The notes below the pieces were generated by a model. It searched no databases and was not told the origin of the DNA. It was given only the letters and a program-made list of their open reading frames with translations. A program made the position numbers and the translations under genes. From Phycicoccus duodecadis (lineage in GTDB: Bacteria; Actinomycetota; Actinomycetes; Actinomycetales; Dermatophilaceae), in assembly GCF_002846495.1 (NCBI RefSeq), contig NZ_PJNE01000001.1, positions 1,054,001 to 1,118,000 of the forward strand: 64,000 nt of DNA. Reading direction: 5' to 3'. Below are positions 19,277 to 29,541 of the stretch, piece after piece; position 1 is the first letter of the stretch; each line of letters starts with the position of its first letter.

Positions 19277-19603
19277 TCACTCGGCGTGCTCCTGCGGGGG
19301 CAGGTCGGCGATGATCGGGTGGTCCTTGGGGATGACCCCGAGCTTCGCCGCCCCGCCGGGGCTGCCCAGGTCGTCGAAGAACTCGACGTTGGCCTTGTAG
19401 TACTCGGCCCACTGCTCGGGGACGTCGTCCTCGTAGTAGATGGCCTCGACCGGGCAGACCGGCTCGCAGGCGCCGCAGTCGACGCACTCGTCGGGGTGGA
19501 TGTACAGGCTGCGCTCGCCCTCGTAGATGCAGTCCACGGGGCACTCCTCGATGCAGGCCTTGTCCTTGAGGTCCACACAGGGCTGCGCGATCACGTACGT
19601 CAT
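19277..19603 (-). CDS. fdxA: 7Fe-type ferredoxin
   Basis: 108 residues beginning MTYVIAQPCVDLKDKAC. Cysteine pattern: C-x7-C-x3-CP (3Fe-4S side, ECPVDC) and CVDCGACEPVCP (4Fe-4S side). The C-terminal extension to QEHAE is usual for actinobacterial FdxA. It is a cytosolic electron carrier. A start three codons upstream (19612) is possible, but TAGTAT at 19611-19616 lies 7 nt before the ATG at 19603 and overlaps the other codon. Confidence 0.95.
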   Translation of the reverse strand: MTYVIAQPCVDLKDKACIEECPVDCIYEGERSLYIHPDECVDCGACEPVCPVEAIYYEDDVPEQWAEYYKANVEFFDDLGSPGGAAKLGVIPKDHPIIADLPPQEHAE

Positions 19604-19610
19604 GCCGCTC

Positions 19611-19617
19611 ATACTAT
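19611..19617. promoter_or_regulatory. Shared divergent -10 element of fdxA and the GNAT gene
   Basis: ATACTAT gives TAGTAT on the minus strand (19611-19616, 7 nt before fdxA) and TACTAT on the plus strand (19612-19617, 7 nt before the GNAT gene). The two -10 hexamers overlap by 5 bp in a 21-bp intergenic region. Confidence 0.55.
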
Positions 19618-19624
19618 TCACGCC

Positions 19625-20635
19625 ATGCAGACGCCGGAGCACGGGCTCGCGGGGGTTCCGCCCCTCGGGTCGAGGGTGGTGGTCCGCCACCGCCTCCCGG
19701 TGCCCGACCCCCGCACGGGGGCGACCCTCACCGACGTCGTCGGCGACCTGGTCCACGCCGACCCCCGCCACCTCGTGGTGCGCACCCGCCGGGGCGTGGT
19801 CGAGGTCGCCTCGGCCGACGTCACGGCCCTGAAGGAGGTGCCTCCGGCGCCGGCGCGCCGCGGCGCCCCGCACCTCGCCCTGTCGGTCGACGACCTCCAG
19901 CGCGTGATGGTGGGGGCCTGGCCCGCCACCGAGACCGAGCACCTCGGCGACTGGCTGCTGCGGGCGGCCGAGGGCTTCACCGGACGGGCCAACTCGGTGA
20001 TGACGGCCGGCGACCCGGGGCTCCCCCTCGACGCCGCGCTCGACCGGGTCCGGGCCTGGTACACCGCGCGCGGGCTGCCGTCGGCCGTCACGGTGGCCGG
20101 CCCCGTCGGGCTCGACGTCACGCAGGACCCGCTCGGCGCCCTGCTGCTCGAACGCGGCCACCTCCCCCGGGTCCCGACGCGCACGCTCACCGCCGCGGTC
20201 ACGGCGGTCTGCGCCTCCACGGCCGATGCGACGGCCGGCACCGAGGTGCAGTGCTCGACCGCCCTCGACGACGACTGGTTCGCGGCCTTCTCGGCCTACC
20301 GGGAGGCCCCGCGCCGCGCGGCCGAGGGCGTCCTCACCGGTTCGCCCGACCAGGTCTTCGCCCGCGTGCGCGACGCCTCGGGCGCGGTCGTCGCCATCGG
20401 GCGACTCGGGGTGGCGGCCGCCTGGGGCGGCATCGGGGCCATGTGGGTGGCGCCGTCGGCCCGCCGGCGGGGGCTGGCCTCGGCCGTGCTAGGCACGCTG
20501 GCGCGCGAGGCGGCCGGGCGGGGGGTGCGTTCGCTGCATCTGCAGACCGACACCGACAACGTGCCCGCCCTGGCCACCTACGGCGCGCACGGCTTCCGCC
20601 CGCACCACGACTACGTGACCCTGCGGCGCGCCTGA
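19625..20635 (+). CDS. GNAT family N-acetyltransferase
   Basis: 336 residues. The N-terminal half (about 1-75) is a strand-rich domain (GSRVVVRHRLPVPD, HLVVRTRRGVVEVAS). The rest contains two GNAT-like halves, and the C-terminal one shows the acetyl-CoA loop in GAMWVAPSARRRGLASAVL and LQTDTDNVPALATYGAHGF. Substrate unknown. The frame is open far upstream, antisense to fdxA, but ATG 19625 lies 7 nt after TACTAT and starts the recognisable protein. It converges on the VanW gene. Confidence 0.88.
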   Translation: MQTPEHGLAGVPPLGSRVVVRHRLPVPDPRTGATLTDVVGDLVHADPRHLVVRTRRGVVEVASADVTALKEVPPAPARRGAPHLALSVDDLQRVMVGAWPATETEHLGDWLLRAAEGFTGRANSVMTAGDPGLPLDAALDRVRAWYTARGLPSAVTVAGPVGLDVTQDPLGALLLERGHLPRVPTRTLTAAVTAVCASTADATAGTEVQCSTALDDDWFAAFSAYREAPRRAAEGVLTGSPDQVFARVRDASGAVVAIGRLGVAAAWGGIGAMWVAPSARRRGLASAVLGTLAREAAGRGVRSLHLQTDTDNVPALATYGAHGFRPHHDYVTLRRA

Positions 20636-20657
20636 CGGGCCCTCGGCCGGCCCGGCG

Positions 20658-22400
20658 TCAGGACACCGGTTTCGGGTTGGTGCAGGTGACGTCGTCCTCG
20701 GGCACGTACTTCGTCGTGAAGGTCTCGCGCTTCACGACCTTGCCGTTCTGCTTCATGATCCGGCCCACGTCGACGGTGAAACCGTCGACCGGGTTCTGCG
20801 GCAGGCAGTCCGGGCTGTCGTCGACGATCACCTCGGGCTTGGTGATGTCGTACCGGGCACTCTTGGTGGCCGTGACGTCGTAGGTCTTGCGGCCGTAGAA
20901 CGTGACGGTGATGGACGTGCCCGTGGTGGTGGCCTTGACGAGCACGCCGCCCTGGGTCGTGTTCGTCCACTTGTGCTGCAGGTCCGGGTAGGAGATCGTC
21001 GCCTCCCGACCCTCGGGGTAGCGCGAGATCCAGTAGCTGTGCGGCGTCCACTCGTCGAGCCGCATGCCCGCGAAGAAGGCGGCGTTGAAGACCGTGGTCG
21101 ACACCTGCGAGAGCCCACCGCCGTAGGACATGGCGGCCCGGCCGTAGCGGATGATGCCCGCCTGGACGTAGCCGCTCTCGGCGGTGGTGGTGTCGCCGAG
21201 CACCGCGTTGAGGCTGAACTGCTCGCCCGGCCGGACGTAGGTACCGTCGACCACCGACGCGCCGCGCTGGATGTTCTTGACCCGCGCCTGGCAGCAGGGG
21301 AACTTCGTCGTGAAGGTCGAGATGACCCCGGTGGGCAGGCTGGCTGTCGCGGCCGCGGTGGTGAACGCGGGCTGGACCTGGCGGGTGGGGATGGTGGCGG
21401 TGCGGTCGTCGGCGCTCGTGATCGCCTTCCAGACCTCGCGCGAGATGGCCGCGTCGTCGAGCGCGACCCCCACGACCTGCGGGGTCACGGTGGGGGTCAG
21501 GCCGCGGAAGGTGACGACGGCGTCCTGGGCCGGTGCCTCGAGCTTCGCGGCCAGCGCGCCCTTGTGCACCACGGCGCGGAGCTTGGCGTCGTCGGCGCGC
21601 GGGGTGATGGTGCCGTCGGCGTCGGGGGTGAGCACGATGGCGGTGGCGAGGTTGGCCGTGGAGATGCGGAAGGAGCGGTCACCGGCCTCCACCGTGACCG
21701 GTGCCGAGACCGCGACGCGGCCGAACTCGTCGCGGACCCGCTCGAGCTCGGAGGCCGAGACCTTGGCCGGCGTCGTGGCCGCCACGACCTCGACCCCGTC
21801 CTGCCCGGGCCACCAGCGGCGGACCGCGGCCATGGTGCCCTGCACGTCGGTGACGACCCCGGGGGTCGGTGCCACGTACGCGACGGTGCCGCCGGCCAGC
21901 GACAGCGAGCCCTCCTTCGGGGCCGCGTCGAGGCGCTCGCGGACGCCCTCGACGGCCTTCACGAACGCCGCCTCGTCGACCCGCACCACCGCCGGCTGCG
22001 CGGTCCCGCCCACGAGGTGGTGCCACAGGTCCGTCGGGGCGAGGCTGAAGCCGGTGAGGTCCCGGACGGTGGCCGGGACGTCGACCGACAGGCCCGCCGC
22101 GCTCGCGTCGAGCCGGGCGCTGCCGACCCGCGAGGTCAGCGTCAGCGGGGTGGTGTCGGCGCCCGCGAGGGCGCGGCCCAGCGTGGCTCCGGCCTCGCCG
22201 GCGTCCTGGCCGCCGACCGGCACGCCGGCCACGGTGGTACCCCGCGGGATGCGGTCACCCAGCCACCACGCGGCGGCGAGGTAGACCAGGCCCAGCGCGA
22301 GCAGCACCCCCAGGAGGACCCGGGGCCAGCGGCGCGGGCCCGGGGCACGCTCCTCCCAGCTGGGCTCCTCCCAGCGTGCGTGCTCGAGCAGGTCGGTCAT
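20658..22400 (-). CDS. VanW family membrane-anchored protein
   Basis: 580 residues. Cytoplasmic N-terminus, one membrane helix (about 29-48), then two PG_binding_4-like domains (about 60-330) and a C-terminal VanW domain (about 370-520) with RPGEQFSLNAVLG, SYGGGLSQVSTTVFNAAFFAG and HSYWISRYPEGREATI. VanW proteins are linked to cell-envelope biology, but their reaction is not established. The ATG start overlaps the flavin reductase stop (ATGA), so it is the last gene of the typA-lpqW-mshB run. Confidence 0.9.
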   Translation of the reverse strand: MTDLLEHARWEEPSWEERAPGPRRWPRVLLGVLLALGLVYLAAAWWLGDRIPRGTTVAGVPVGGQDAGEAGATLGRALAGADTTPLTLTSRVGSARLDASAAGLSVDVPATVRDLTGFSLAPTDLWHHLVGGTAQPAVVRVDEAAFVKAVEGVRERLDAAPKEGSLSLAGGTVAYVAPTPGVVTDVQGTMAAVRRWWPGQDGVEVVAATTPAKVSASELERVRDEFGRVAVSAPVTVEAGDRSFRISTANLATAIVLTPDADGTITPRADDAKLRAVVHKGALAAKLEAPAQDAVVTFRGLTPTVTPQVVGVALDDAAISREVWKAITSADDRTATIPTRQVQPAFTTAAATASLPTGVISTFTTKFPCCQARVKNIQRGASVVDGTYVRPGEQFSLNAVLGDTTTAESGYVQAGIIRYGRAAMSYGGGLSQVSTTVFNAAFFAGMRLDEWTPHSYWISRYPEGREATISYPDLQHKWTNTTQGGVLVKATTTGTSITVTFYGRKTYDVTATKSARYDITKPEVIVDDSPDCLPQNPVDGFTVDVGRIMKQNGKVVKRETFTTKYVPEDDVTCTNPKPVS

Positions 22401-22900
22401 TCGATGCTCCCGTAGCGGCCGCGGTAGTGGACGAGGGCGGGCCCGACGGTGTCGGGGAGGCCCAGCCCGAGGACCTCACCCACGACGATGACATGGTCAC
22501 CGGCCTCCAGCGTGGAGGTGGTGCGGACCTCGAGGTGAGTCATGGCCCCGTCGAGCAGCGCGACGCCGGTGCGCGCACCCCGGTGGAAGGGCGTGCGGTC
22601 GAGCTGGCCGTGCAGGGGGCGGCCCCGGGTCGCGAACCACTCCGACAGGGCGCGCTGGTCGGCCGAGAGCACCGAGACCCCCCAGACCCCGCACTCCAGG
22701 ACGGCGTCGTGCCAGCGGCTCTCGGTCTCGACGCAGGCCAGCACGAGGAGCGGCTCGAGCGAGACCGACGTGACGGTGTCGGCCGTCATCGCGTGGTCGT
22801 GGCCCTCGTACCGCGTGGTCAGGACGCTGACGCCCTGCACCAGGCGGCCCATCGCCTGACGGAAGAGGCTGGGGTCGAGCGCGGGGTCGGAGTCGGTCAC
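22397..22900 (-). CDS. Flavin reductase domain protein
   Basis: 167 residues from a GTG that overlaps the mshB stop (GTGA). It has the flavin_reduct fold: FRQAMGRLVQGVSVLTT, then MTADTVTSVSLEPLLVLACV (the FMN-binding segment) and DHVIVVGEVLGL. Likely reduces free FMN/FAD or acts as a flavin-dependent reductase. The partner is unknown; the position between mshB and a VanW gene does not define it. Confidence 0.88.
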   Translation of the reverse strand: MTDSDPALDPSLFRQAMGRLVQGVSVLTTRYEGHDHAMTADTVTSVSLEPLLVLACVETESRWHDAVLECGVWGVSVLSADQRALSEWFATRGRPLHGQLDRTPFHRGARTGVALLDGAMTHLEVRTTSTLEAGDHVIVVGEVLGLGLPDTVGPALVHYRGRYGSIE

Positions 22901-23763
22901 GGTCGTCCTTCGGGCAGGGGCCGCCCCGTGTCGGGGTCGAGCAGGGCGTAGGCCTCGCGCCCGGCGAGCCGGAACACGTGGTGGTTCGAGAGGGCGTACC
23001 AGCCGGCGCCGAGCACGACCTGGGTGGCGTGGGCGCGCAGGGCGCCCTCCTGCACCGGGACCACCGACGGGTCGACCACGGCGCGGGTCGCGACCTCGTC
23101 GGGCACGACGTTGGCCGCGTAGGCGTGCTCGGCGGTGGGCAGCACCCAGCCCTCGCCCTCGGGCACGGAGCGGGCCAGCCACTCGCGGTCCTGCGTGGCC
23201 CACGACAGCGGCACCAGGACCCCGAGCACGGGCACGCCCCGGCTCGCGGCCGCGAGCCGGGTGGCCTCATGGGTGCGCACGTGGTCGGGATGCCCGTAGC
23301 CGCCGCCGGCGTCGTAGGTGACGACGACGTGGGGGTCGACCGCGTCGAGGACCGCGCCGACGGCCTCGGCCGCGACCGCCAGGGGGACCCCGGCGAAGGC
23401 GCGCGGGTCGGCCGCGGCGGCGGAACCGGCCATGCCGGAGTCGCGGAAGGCGGGGGCGTCGTGCGGGCCGGCTGCGCCCAGCAGGTGGTGGGTGACCCCG
23501 AGCGCGGCGACGGCCGCCGCCAGCTCACCGCGGCGATGGGCCGCCAGGGCGGGGCCGTCGCCCTCGAGGTGGGCCAGCGCGGGCGGGATGACCTCGCCCT
23601 CCTCGCCCAGGGTGCAGGTCAGGACGTGCACGTCGTCGCCGCGCGCCACGTGGTGCGCCAGGGCGACACCGGTGGTCAGGGTCTCGTCGTCGGGGTGGGC
23701 GTGCACGAAGAGGAGCCGCGCGGGGGTCCCGGCGCTGACGAGACCGTCGAGGAGACCCCTCAC
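22897..23763 (-). CDS. mshB: MshB-type N-acetylglucosaminyl-inositol deacetylase
   Basis: 288 residues from GTG (overlap GTGA with the upstream gene). PIG-L/LmbE fold with the zinc motif AHPDDE (His23, Asp26 in this numbering) and the second site GGYGHPDHVRTHEA. It removes acetyl from GlcNAc-inositol in mycothiol synthesis, the main low-molecular-weight thiol of actinobacteria. The typA-lpqW-mshB context matches Rv1165-Rv1170, which separates it from the second PIG-L protein of the window. Confidence 0.88.
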   Translation of the reverse strand: MRGLLDGLVSAGTPARLLFVHAHPDDETLTTGVALAHHVARGDDVHVLTCTLGEEGEVIPPALAHLEGDGPALAAHRRGELAAAVAALGVTHHLLGAAGPHDAPAFRDSGMAGSAAAADPRAFAGVPLAVAAEAVGAVLDAVDPHVVVTYDAGGGYGHPDHVRTHEATRLAAASRGVPVLGVLVPLSWATQDREWLARSVPEGEGWVLPTAEHAYAANVVPDEVATRAVVDPSVVPVQEGALRAHATQVVLGAGWYALSNHHVFRLAGREAYALLDPDTGRPLPEGRP

Positions 23764-25604
23764 GGGGTGACCGCGATGTCCGCGAACTCGACGACGCCGC
23801 CGAGCACCGCGTTGGCCGACAGGTTGCGCACCCCGGACCCCGCGATGTACAGCGCCCGCCGCTCGGCCAGGCCGATGTAGGCGCCCTGGGCCAGCAGCTG
23901 CCGGTCGACCTCGCCCCAGGCCTTCTCGCGCTCCCCGCGGTCGACCATGGCACCGGCCTTGGCCATCAGGGTGTTGATGTCGGGGTCGGCGAAGTAGCCG
24001 TAGTCGCGACCCGGCCCGGCGGCGGTGATGTTGATGGAGCTGTCGAACAGCGGCGGGAGGATGGTCGAGGCGGAGGCCCAGGCGGGGGCCCAGTTCGACC
24101 AGAACAGGTCGATGCCGGCCGCGGCCGCCGGGTCGGAGATGGTCGAGAAGTAGTCGTCGGCGATGGGCTTGGTCGTGGGCGCGAAGCCCGCCTGGCGCCA
24201 CCCCGCGACCAGGGCCGCGATCGCCTTGTCGGACGTGGGGTCGGAGCGGTACGCGACCGTGAAGGCCACCGGGGTCGTGACCCCCGCCTTGGCGAGCAGC
24301 GCCTTCGCCCGCGCTGCGTCGCCCCGGGTGCCGGCGCCGACCGGGTCGTCGCCGTGGTGCGCGGGCACCGCGGCCGGCAGCAGCGAGAGCGAGGGGTCGG
24401 CCGCCGTGGCGCCGCCGATGGCGGTCACGTAGGCGTCGCGGTTGGTGGCCGCCGCGAGGGCCTGGCGGACCAGGGGGTCCTTGAAGGCAGGGCTGCGGGT
24501 GTTGGGGACGAGGTAGTCGACGACCCCGGTGCGCGGGTTGAGCGAGCGCTCCTCGAGGCTCTGCACGGCGGTGATGTGCTGCTGGATGGCCGGGGGTGCG
24601 GAGCCGAGCGACACCGACACCCGCCCGCTGTCGTTGTCGGCCATGATCTGCTGCGCCACCGTCTGGGTCGTGAGGCCCTCCTGGTAGCGGATCTCGTCGG
24701 GGTAGGCCTTGCGGATCGGGTCGCTGCTCGCGGTCCAGTGCGGGTTGCGGACGAAGGTCCCTCCGCGCCCGGGCTCCCAGGTACCGCGCAGCATGTAGGG
24801 ACCGGACGAGAAGACGTCGTAGGTCCCCTTGACGCCGCGGTCGACCGAGGCCTTCACCGGCCCGAAGGCGGGCTGGGTGAGCATCTCGTTGAAGTCGCCC
24901 ACCGCCATGCTCAGCGAGAAGGTCAGCTTCCGGCCCGCGCAGGCGACGGCCTTGTCGAACGCCGCCTGGCCGGCCGCGGCCTTGGCGCCCTTGGCGTAGG
25001 GGCCGGCGTAGACGCTGGAGCCGTCGGCGTTGCGCGGCACGGCCAGCACGGCCAGGGCGTCGCTCGGGCCGCCCTTGACGGCGTCCACGGCGAAGGTCCG
25101 CGAGATGCCGTAGGCGACGTCCTCGCAGGTCACGGGGCTGCCGTCCTGCCACGTGACGTCGTCGCGGAGCGTGAAGGTCCAGGTGCGCAGGTCCTGCGAC
25201 GGCGTGCCGACGTCGGTGGCGAGGTCGGAGACCAGCCGGGCCTGCCGCGCGGGGTCGGTGCTCGGTGCGTAGGCCGTCAGGGTGCGGGCGAAGACCCGGC
25301 CGGCGAAGGCCATGTCGGAGCGGGAGGCCATCCGCTGCGGGTCCCACGTGGCGACCGGCCCGAGCGACAGGGCGTGCACGGCGCCGCCACGGGTGTCGAC
25401 CCGGTCACCGACCGCCGAGCTGGGCCGGGTCTCGGGCGAGGCCGTGGGACCGCGGTTGCCGGCCCAGAGGGCCCCGCCCACGGCCAGGGCCACGACGACC
25501 AGGGCGGCGAGCAGCATGGCAGGCCACGGGCGTGGCCGACGCCGGGTGCGCCGGCGCTCCGCGCGGCTGGGGGTCGGGGTGGGGTCGATGTGCTCCGCCG
25601 GCAC
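23760..25604 (-). CDS. LpqW-like oligopeptide-binding-family protein with membrane anchor
   Basis: 614 residues. SBP_bac_5 fold: ATWDPQRMASRSDMAFAGRVF near the start of the domain, TWTFTLRDDVTWQDGSPVT, and a long C-terminal lobe. The position next to typA is that of LpqW (Rv1166), which influences PIM/lipoarabinomannan synthesis. LpqW is a lipoprotein, whereas here the N-terminal hydrophobic segment (about 29-48) has no lipobox cysteine, so it should stay as a signal anchor. It lies 6 nt after typA and overlaps mshB. No permease genes accompany it, which argues against a transport role. Confidence 0.85.
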   Translation of the reverse strand: MPAEHIDPTPTPSRAERRRTRRRPRPWPAMLLAALVVVALAVGGALWAGNRGPTASPETRPSSAVGDRVDTRGGAVHALSLGPVATWDPQRMASRSDMAFAGRVFARTLTAYAPSTDPARQARLVSDLATDVGTPSQDLRTWTFTLRDDVTWQDGSPVTCEDVAYGISRTFAVDAVKGGPSDALAVLAVPRNADGSSVYAGPYAKGAKAAAGQAAFDKAVACAGRKLTFSLSMAVGDFNEMLTQPAFGPVKASVDRGVKGTYDVFSSGPYMLRGTWEPGRGGTFVRNPHWTASSDPIRKAYPDEIRYQEGLTTQTVAQQIMADNDSGRVSVSLGSAPPAIQQHITAVQSLEERSLNPRTGVVDYLVPNTRSPAFKDPLVRQALAAATNRDAYVTAIGGATAADPSLSLLPAAVPAHHGDDPVGAGTRGDAARAKALLAKAGVTTPVAFTVAYRSDPTSDKAIAALVAGWRQAGFAPTTKPIADDYFSTISDPAAAAGIDLFWSNWAPAWASASTILPPLFDSSINITAAGPGRDYGYFADPDINTLMAKAGAMVDRGEREKAWGEVDRQLLAQGAYIGLAERRALYIAGSGVRNLSANAVLGGVVEFADIAVTP

Positions 25605-25610
25605 GACGCG

Positions 25611-27506
<1,896 letters not shown>

Positions 27507-27759
27507 GGACCCAGTCTCTCAGTGATGGCGCTCCCGACCGAATCGGGCCGCCCCGGCGGCCGGCGGCCCCCGCCCCCGCAAGGTCTGCGGCGGCGTTCGG
27601 TCTCACTTGGATAACCACTGGTGGCGGACGGGTGCAGCGCGCGGATTTGCCACTAGGGTCTGCGAAACCGCGGACGGGACGGCATGTTCCTTGCGCGGGT
27701 CTCGTCCGGCCGACCCGGCCGGGCCGAGCGATTCGCCCACCCAAGCGAGGTTCACTCTG

Positions 27760-29430
27760 ATGACACTCAAGCGCACGGCGCCCCTCGTCCTGTTGACGGT
27801 GGCCGCCATGAGCATGACGGCGTGCGCCCAGTCGGAGCGCGACTCCGGCGGCACCGGCAGCGGCGGCACGAGCAGCACCAAGGACACCTTCACCTTCGGC
27901 GCGGCCGGGGCCCCCAAGCTGTTCGACCCGCTGTACGCCACGGACGGCGAGACCTTCCGCGTCACCCGCCAGATCCACTCGGGCCTGCTCGGCGTCAAGC
28001 CCGGCACCGCCGACATCCAGCCCGAGCTGGCCGAGAGCTGGACCCCCTCCGACGACGGCCTGTCCTGGACCTTCAAGCTCCGCCAGGGCGTGAAGTTCTC
28101 CGACGGCACCCCGTTCAACGCCGAGGCCGTCTGCTACAACATGCAGCGCATGTTCGAGCAGAAGGGCGCCGGCCAGCAGGCCGCCGAGTACTGGACCTAC
28201 TTCTTCGGCTCGTTCAGCGACAAGCCGGCCGACTCGCTCTACAAGTCGTGCGAGGCCAAGGACGAGAACACCGCGGTCATCGACATCACCCGGTCGACCT
28301 CGAGCTTCCCGACGATCCTGTCGCTCGACTCGTTCTCGATGCAGTCCCCCACCGCGCTCAAGGCGGGCGACGCCAACAACGTCCAGGCCCAGGGTGAGGG
28401 CTTCACCTACCCGGCCTACTCGAAGGCCCCCGTCGGCATCGGGCCCTACAAGCTCGACAAGTACGACGAGGCCAACAAGACGGTGACGCTGGTCGCCAAC
28501 GACGCCTACTACGGCGACAAGCCCAAGACCGCCAAGCTCGTCTTCAAGATCATCCCCGACGAGAGCACCCGCCGGCAGGAGCTGCAGGCCGGTTCGATCG
28601 ACGGCTACGACCTGCCGAACCCGGTCGACTGGAAGGGTCTCGAGGACGCCGGCAACAAGGTCCTGGTCCGCCCCGCGTTCAACATCCTCTACATGGGGCT
28701 GAACCCGGAGAAGAACCCCAAGCTGAAGGACCTGCGCGTCCGCCAGGCCATCGCCTACGCCCTCAACCGCGACCAGATGGTCAAGACCCAGCTGCCCGAG
28801 GGCGCCACCGTGGCCTCGCAGTTCATGCCCGAGACCGTCTCGGGCTACAACAAGGACCTCAAGCCCTACCCGTACGACCCGGCCAAGGCGAAGTCGCTCC
28901 TGGCCGCGGCCGGGGCCACCGGGATGACGCTGCAGTTCGCGTTCCCCACCGAGGTCTCGCGTCCGTACATGCCGGACCCGCAGAAGATCCACGCGGCCTT
29001 CGTCAAGGACCTCGAGGCCGCCGGCTTCAAGGTCGACGTCGTCAGCAAGCCCTGGAACGGCGGGTACCTCGACGGCGTCTCCAACGGCCAGTTCGACGCC
29101 TGGCTGCTCGGCTGGACCGGTGACTACAACGCCGCCGACAACTTCCTCGGCACGTTCTTCAGCAACCTGGAGCAGAACGACTTCCACACCAAGGTGCTGC
29201 CGTTCGGCAAGACGCTCTCGGAGGACCTGAAGAAGGCCGACGCGATCGTCGACGAGGGCCAGCGCGACGCCGCGTACCAGAAGATCAACCAGCAGATCGC
29301 CGAGGAGTACCTCCCCGGTGTCCCGATCAGCCACTCCCCGCCGGCGCTGGTCATCAGCGGCAAGGTGACCGGCCTGGTCGCCAGCCCGCTGACCGCGGAG
29401 ACCTTCGACGGGGTCTCGGTCGGCAAGTGA
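27760..29430 (+). CDS. dppA: Dipeptide/oligopeptide ABC transporter substrate-binding lipoprotein
   Basis: 556 residues. Lipoprotein signal peptide with lipobox M-T-A-C22 (MSMTAC), a Gly/Ser-rich linker, then the SBP_bac_5 domain (LFDPLYATDGETFRVTRQIH, DGLSWTFKLRQGVKFSDGTP). It captures peptides outside the membrane for the permease encoded next. GCGAGG precedes the ATG. Codons here are strongly C-ending and Lys/Asn content is higher than in neighbours, as often in highly expressed binding proteins. The 253 nt to typA are non-coding. They contain TAGGGT (27654-27659) as a weak promoter candidate. Confidence 0.93.
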   Translation: MTLKRTAPLVLLTVAAMSMTACAQSERDSGGTGSGGTSSTKDTFTFGAAGAPKLFDPLYATDGETFRVTRQIHSGLLGVKPGTADIQPELAESWTPSDDGLSWTFKLRQGVKFSDGTPFNAEAVCYNMQRMFEQKGAGQQAAEYWTYFFGSFSDKPADSLYKSCEAKDENTAVIDITRSTSSFPTILSLDSFSMQSPTALKAGDANNVQAQGEGFTYPAYSKAPVGIGPYKLDKYDEANKTVTLVANDAYYGDKPKTAKLVFKIIPDESTRRQELQAGSIDGYDLPNPVDWKGLEDAGNKVLVRPAFNILYMGLNPEKNPKLKDLRVRQAIAYALNRDQMVKTQLPEGATVASQFMPETVSGYNKDLKPYPYDPAKAKSLLAAAGATGMTLQFAFPTEVSRPYMPDPQKIHAAFVKDLEAAGFKVDVVSKPWNGGYLDGVSNGQFDAWLLGWTGDYNAADNFLGTFFSNLEQNDFHTKVLPFGKTLSEDLKKADAIVDEGQRDAAYQKINQQIAEEYLPGVPISHSPPALVISGKVTGLVASPLTAETFDGVSVGK

Positions 29431-29471
29431 GCGGAGGGGGTCCGCCCCCACCCGTTCGCACACAGATGGTC

Positions 29472-29509
29472 GATGGCCGCCTCGAACGACTAGGTTCGGG
29501 GCGGCCATC
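29472..29509 (+). terminator. Strong hairpin between dppA and dppB
   Basis: Arms 29472-29487 and 29494-29509 pair over 16 bp (one G-T wobble) around GACTAG. It sits in the 111-nt gap after the binding-protein stop, with no U tract. This could act as a partial terminator or a 3' stabiliser that gives more binding protein than permease. Confidence 0.7.
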
Positions 29510-29541
29510 GCCGTCCCCTCGGAACCCCCAGGAGCCCTCCG

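Noticed and set aside
20634..20660. Imperfect dyad between the GNAT and VanW genes
   Set aside because: Arms differ by a 2-nt insertion and overlap the stop codon; too weak to call.
27654..27659. TAGGGT as promoter of the dpp operon
   Set aside because: No -35 at suitable spacing and about 100 nt from the start; mentioned only as a weak candidate.
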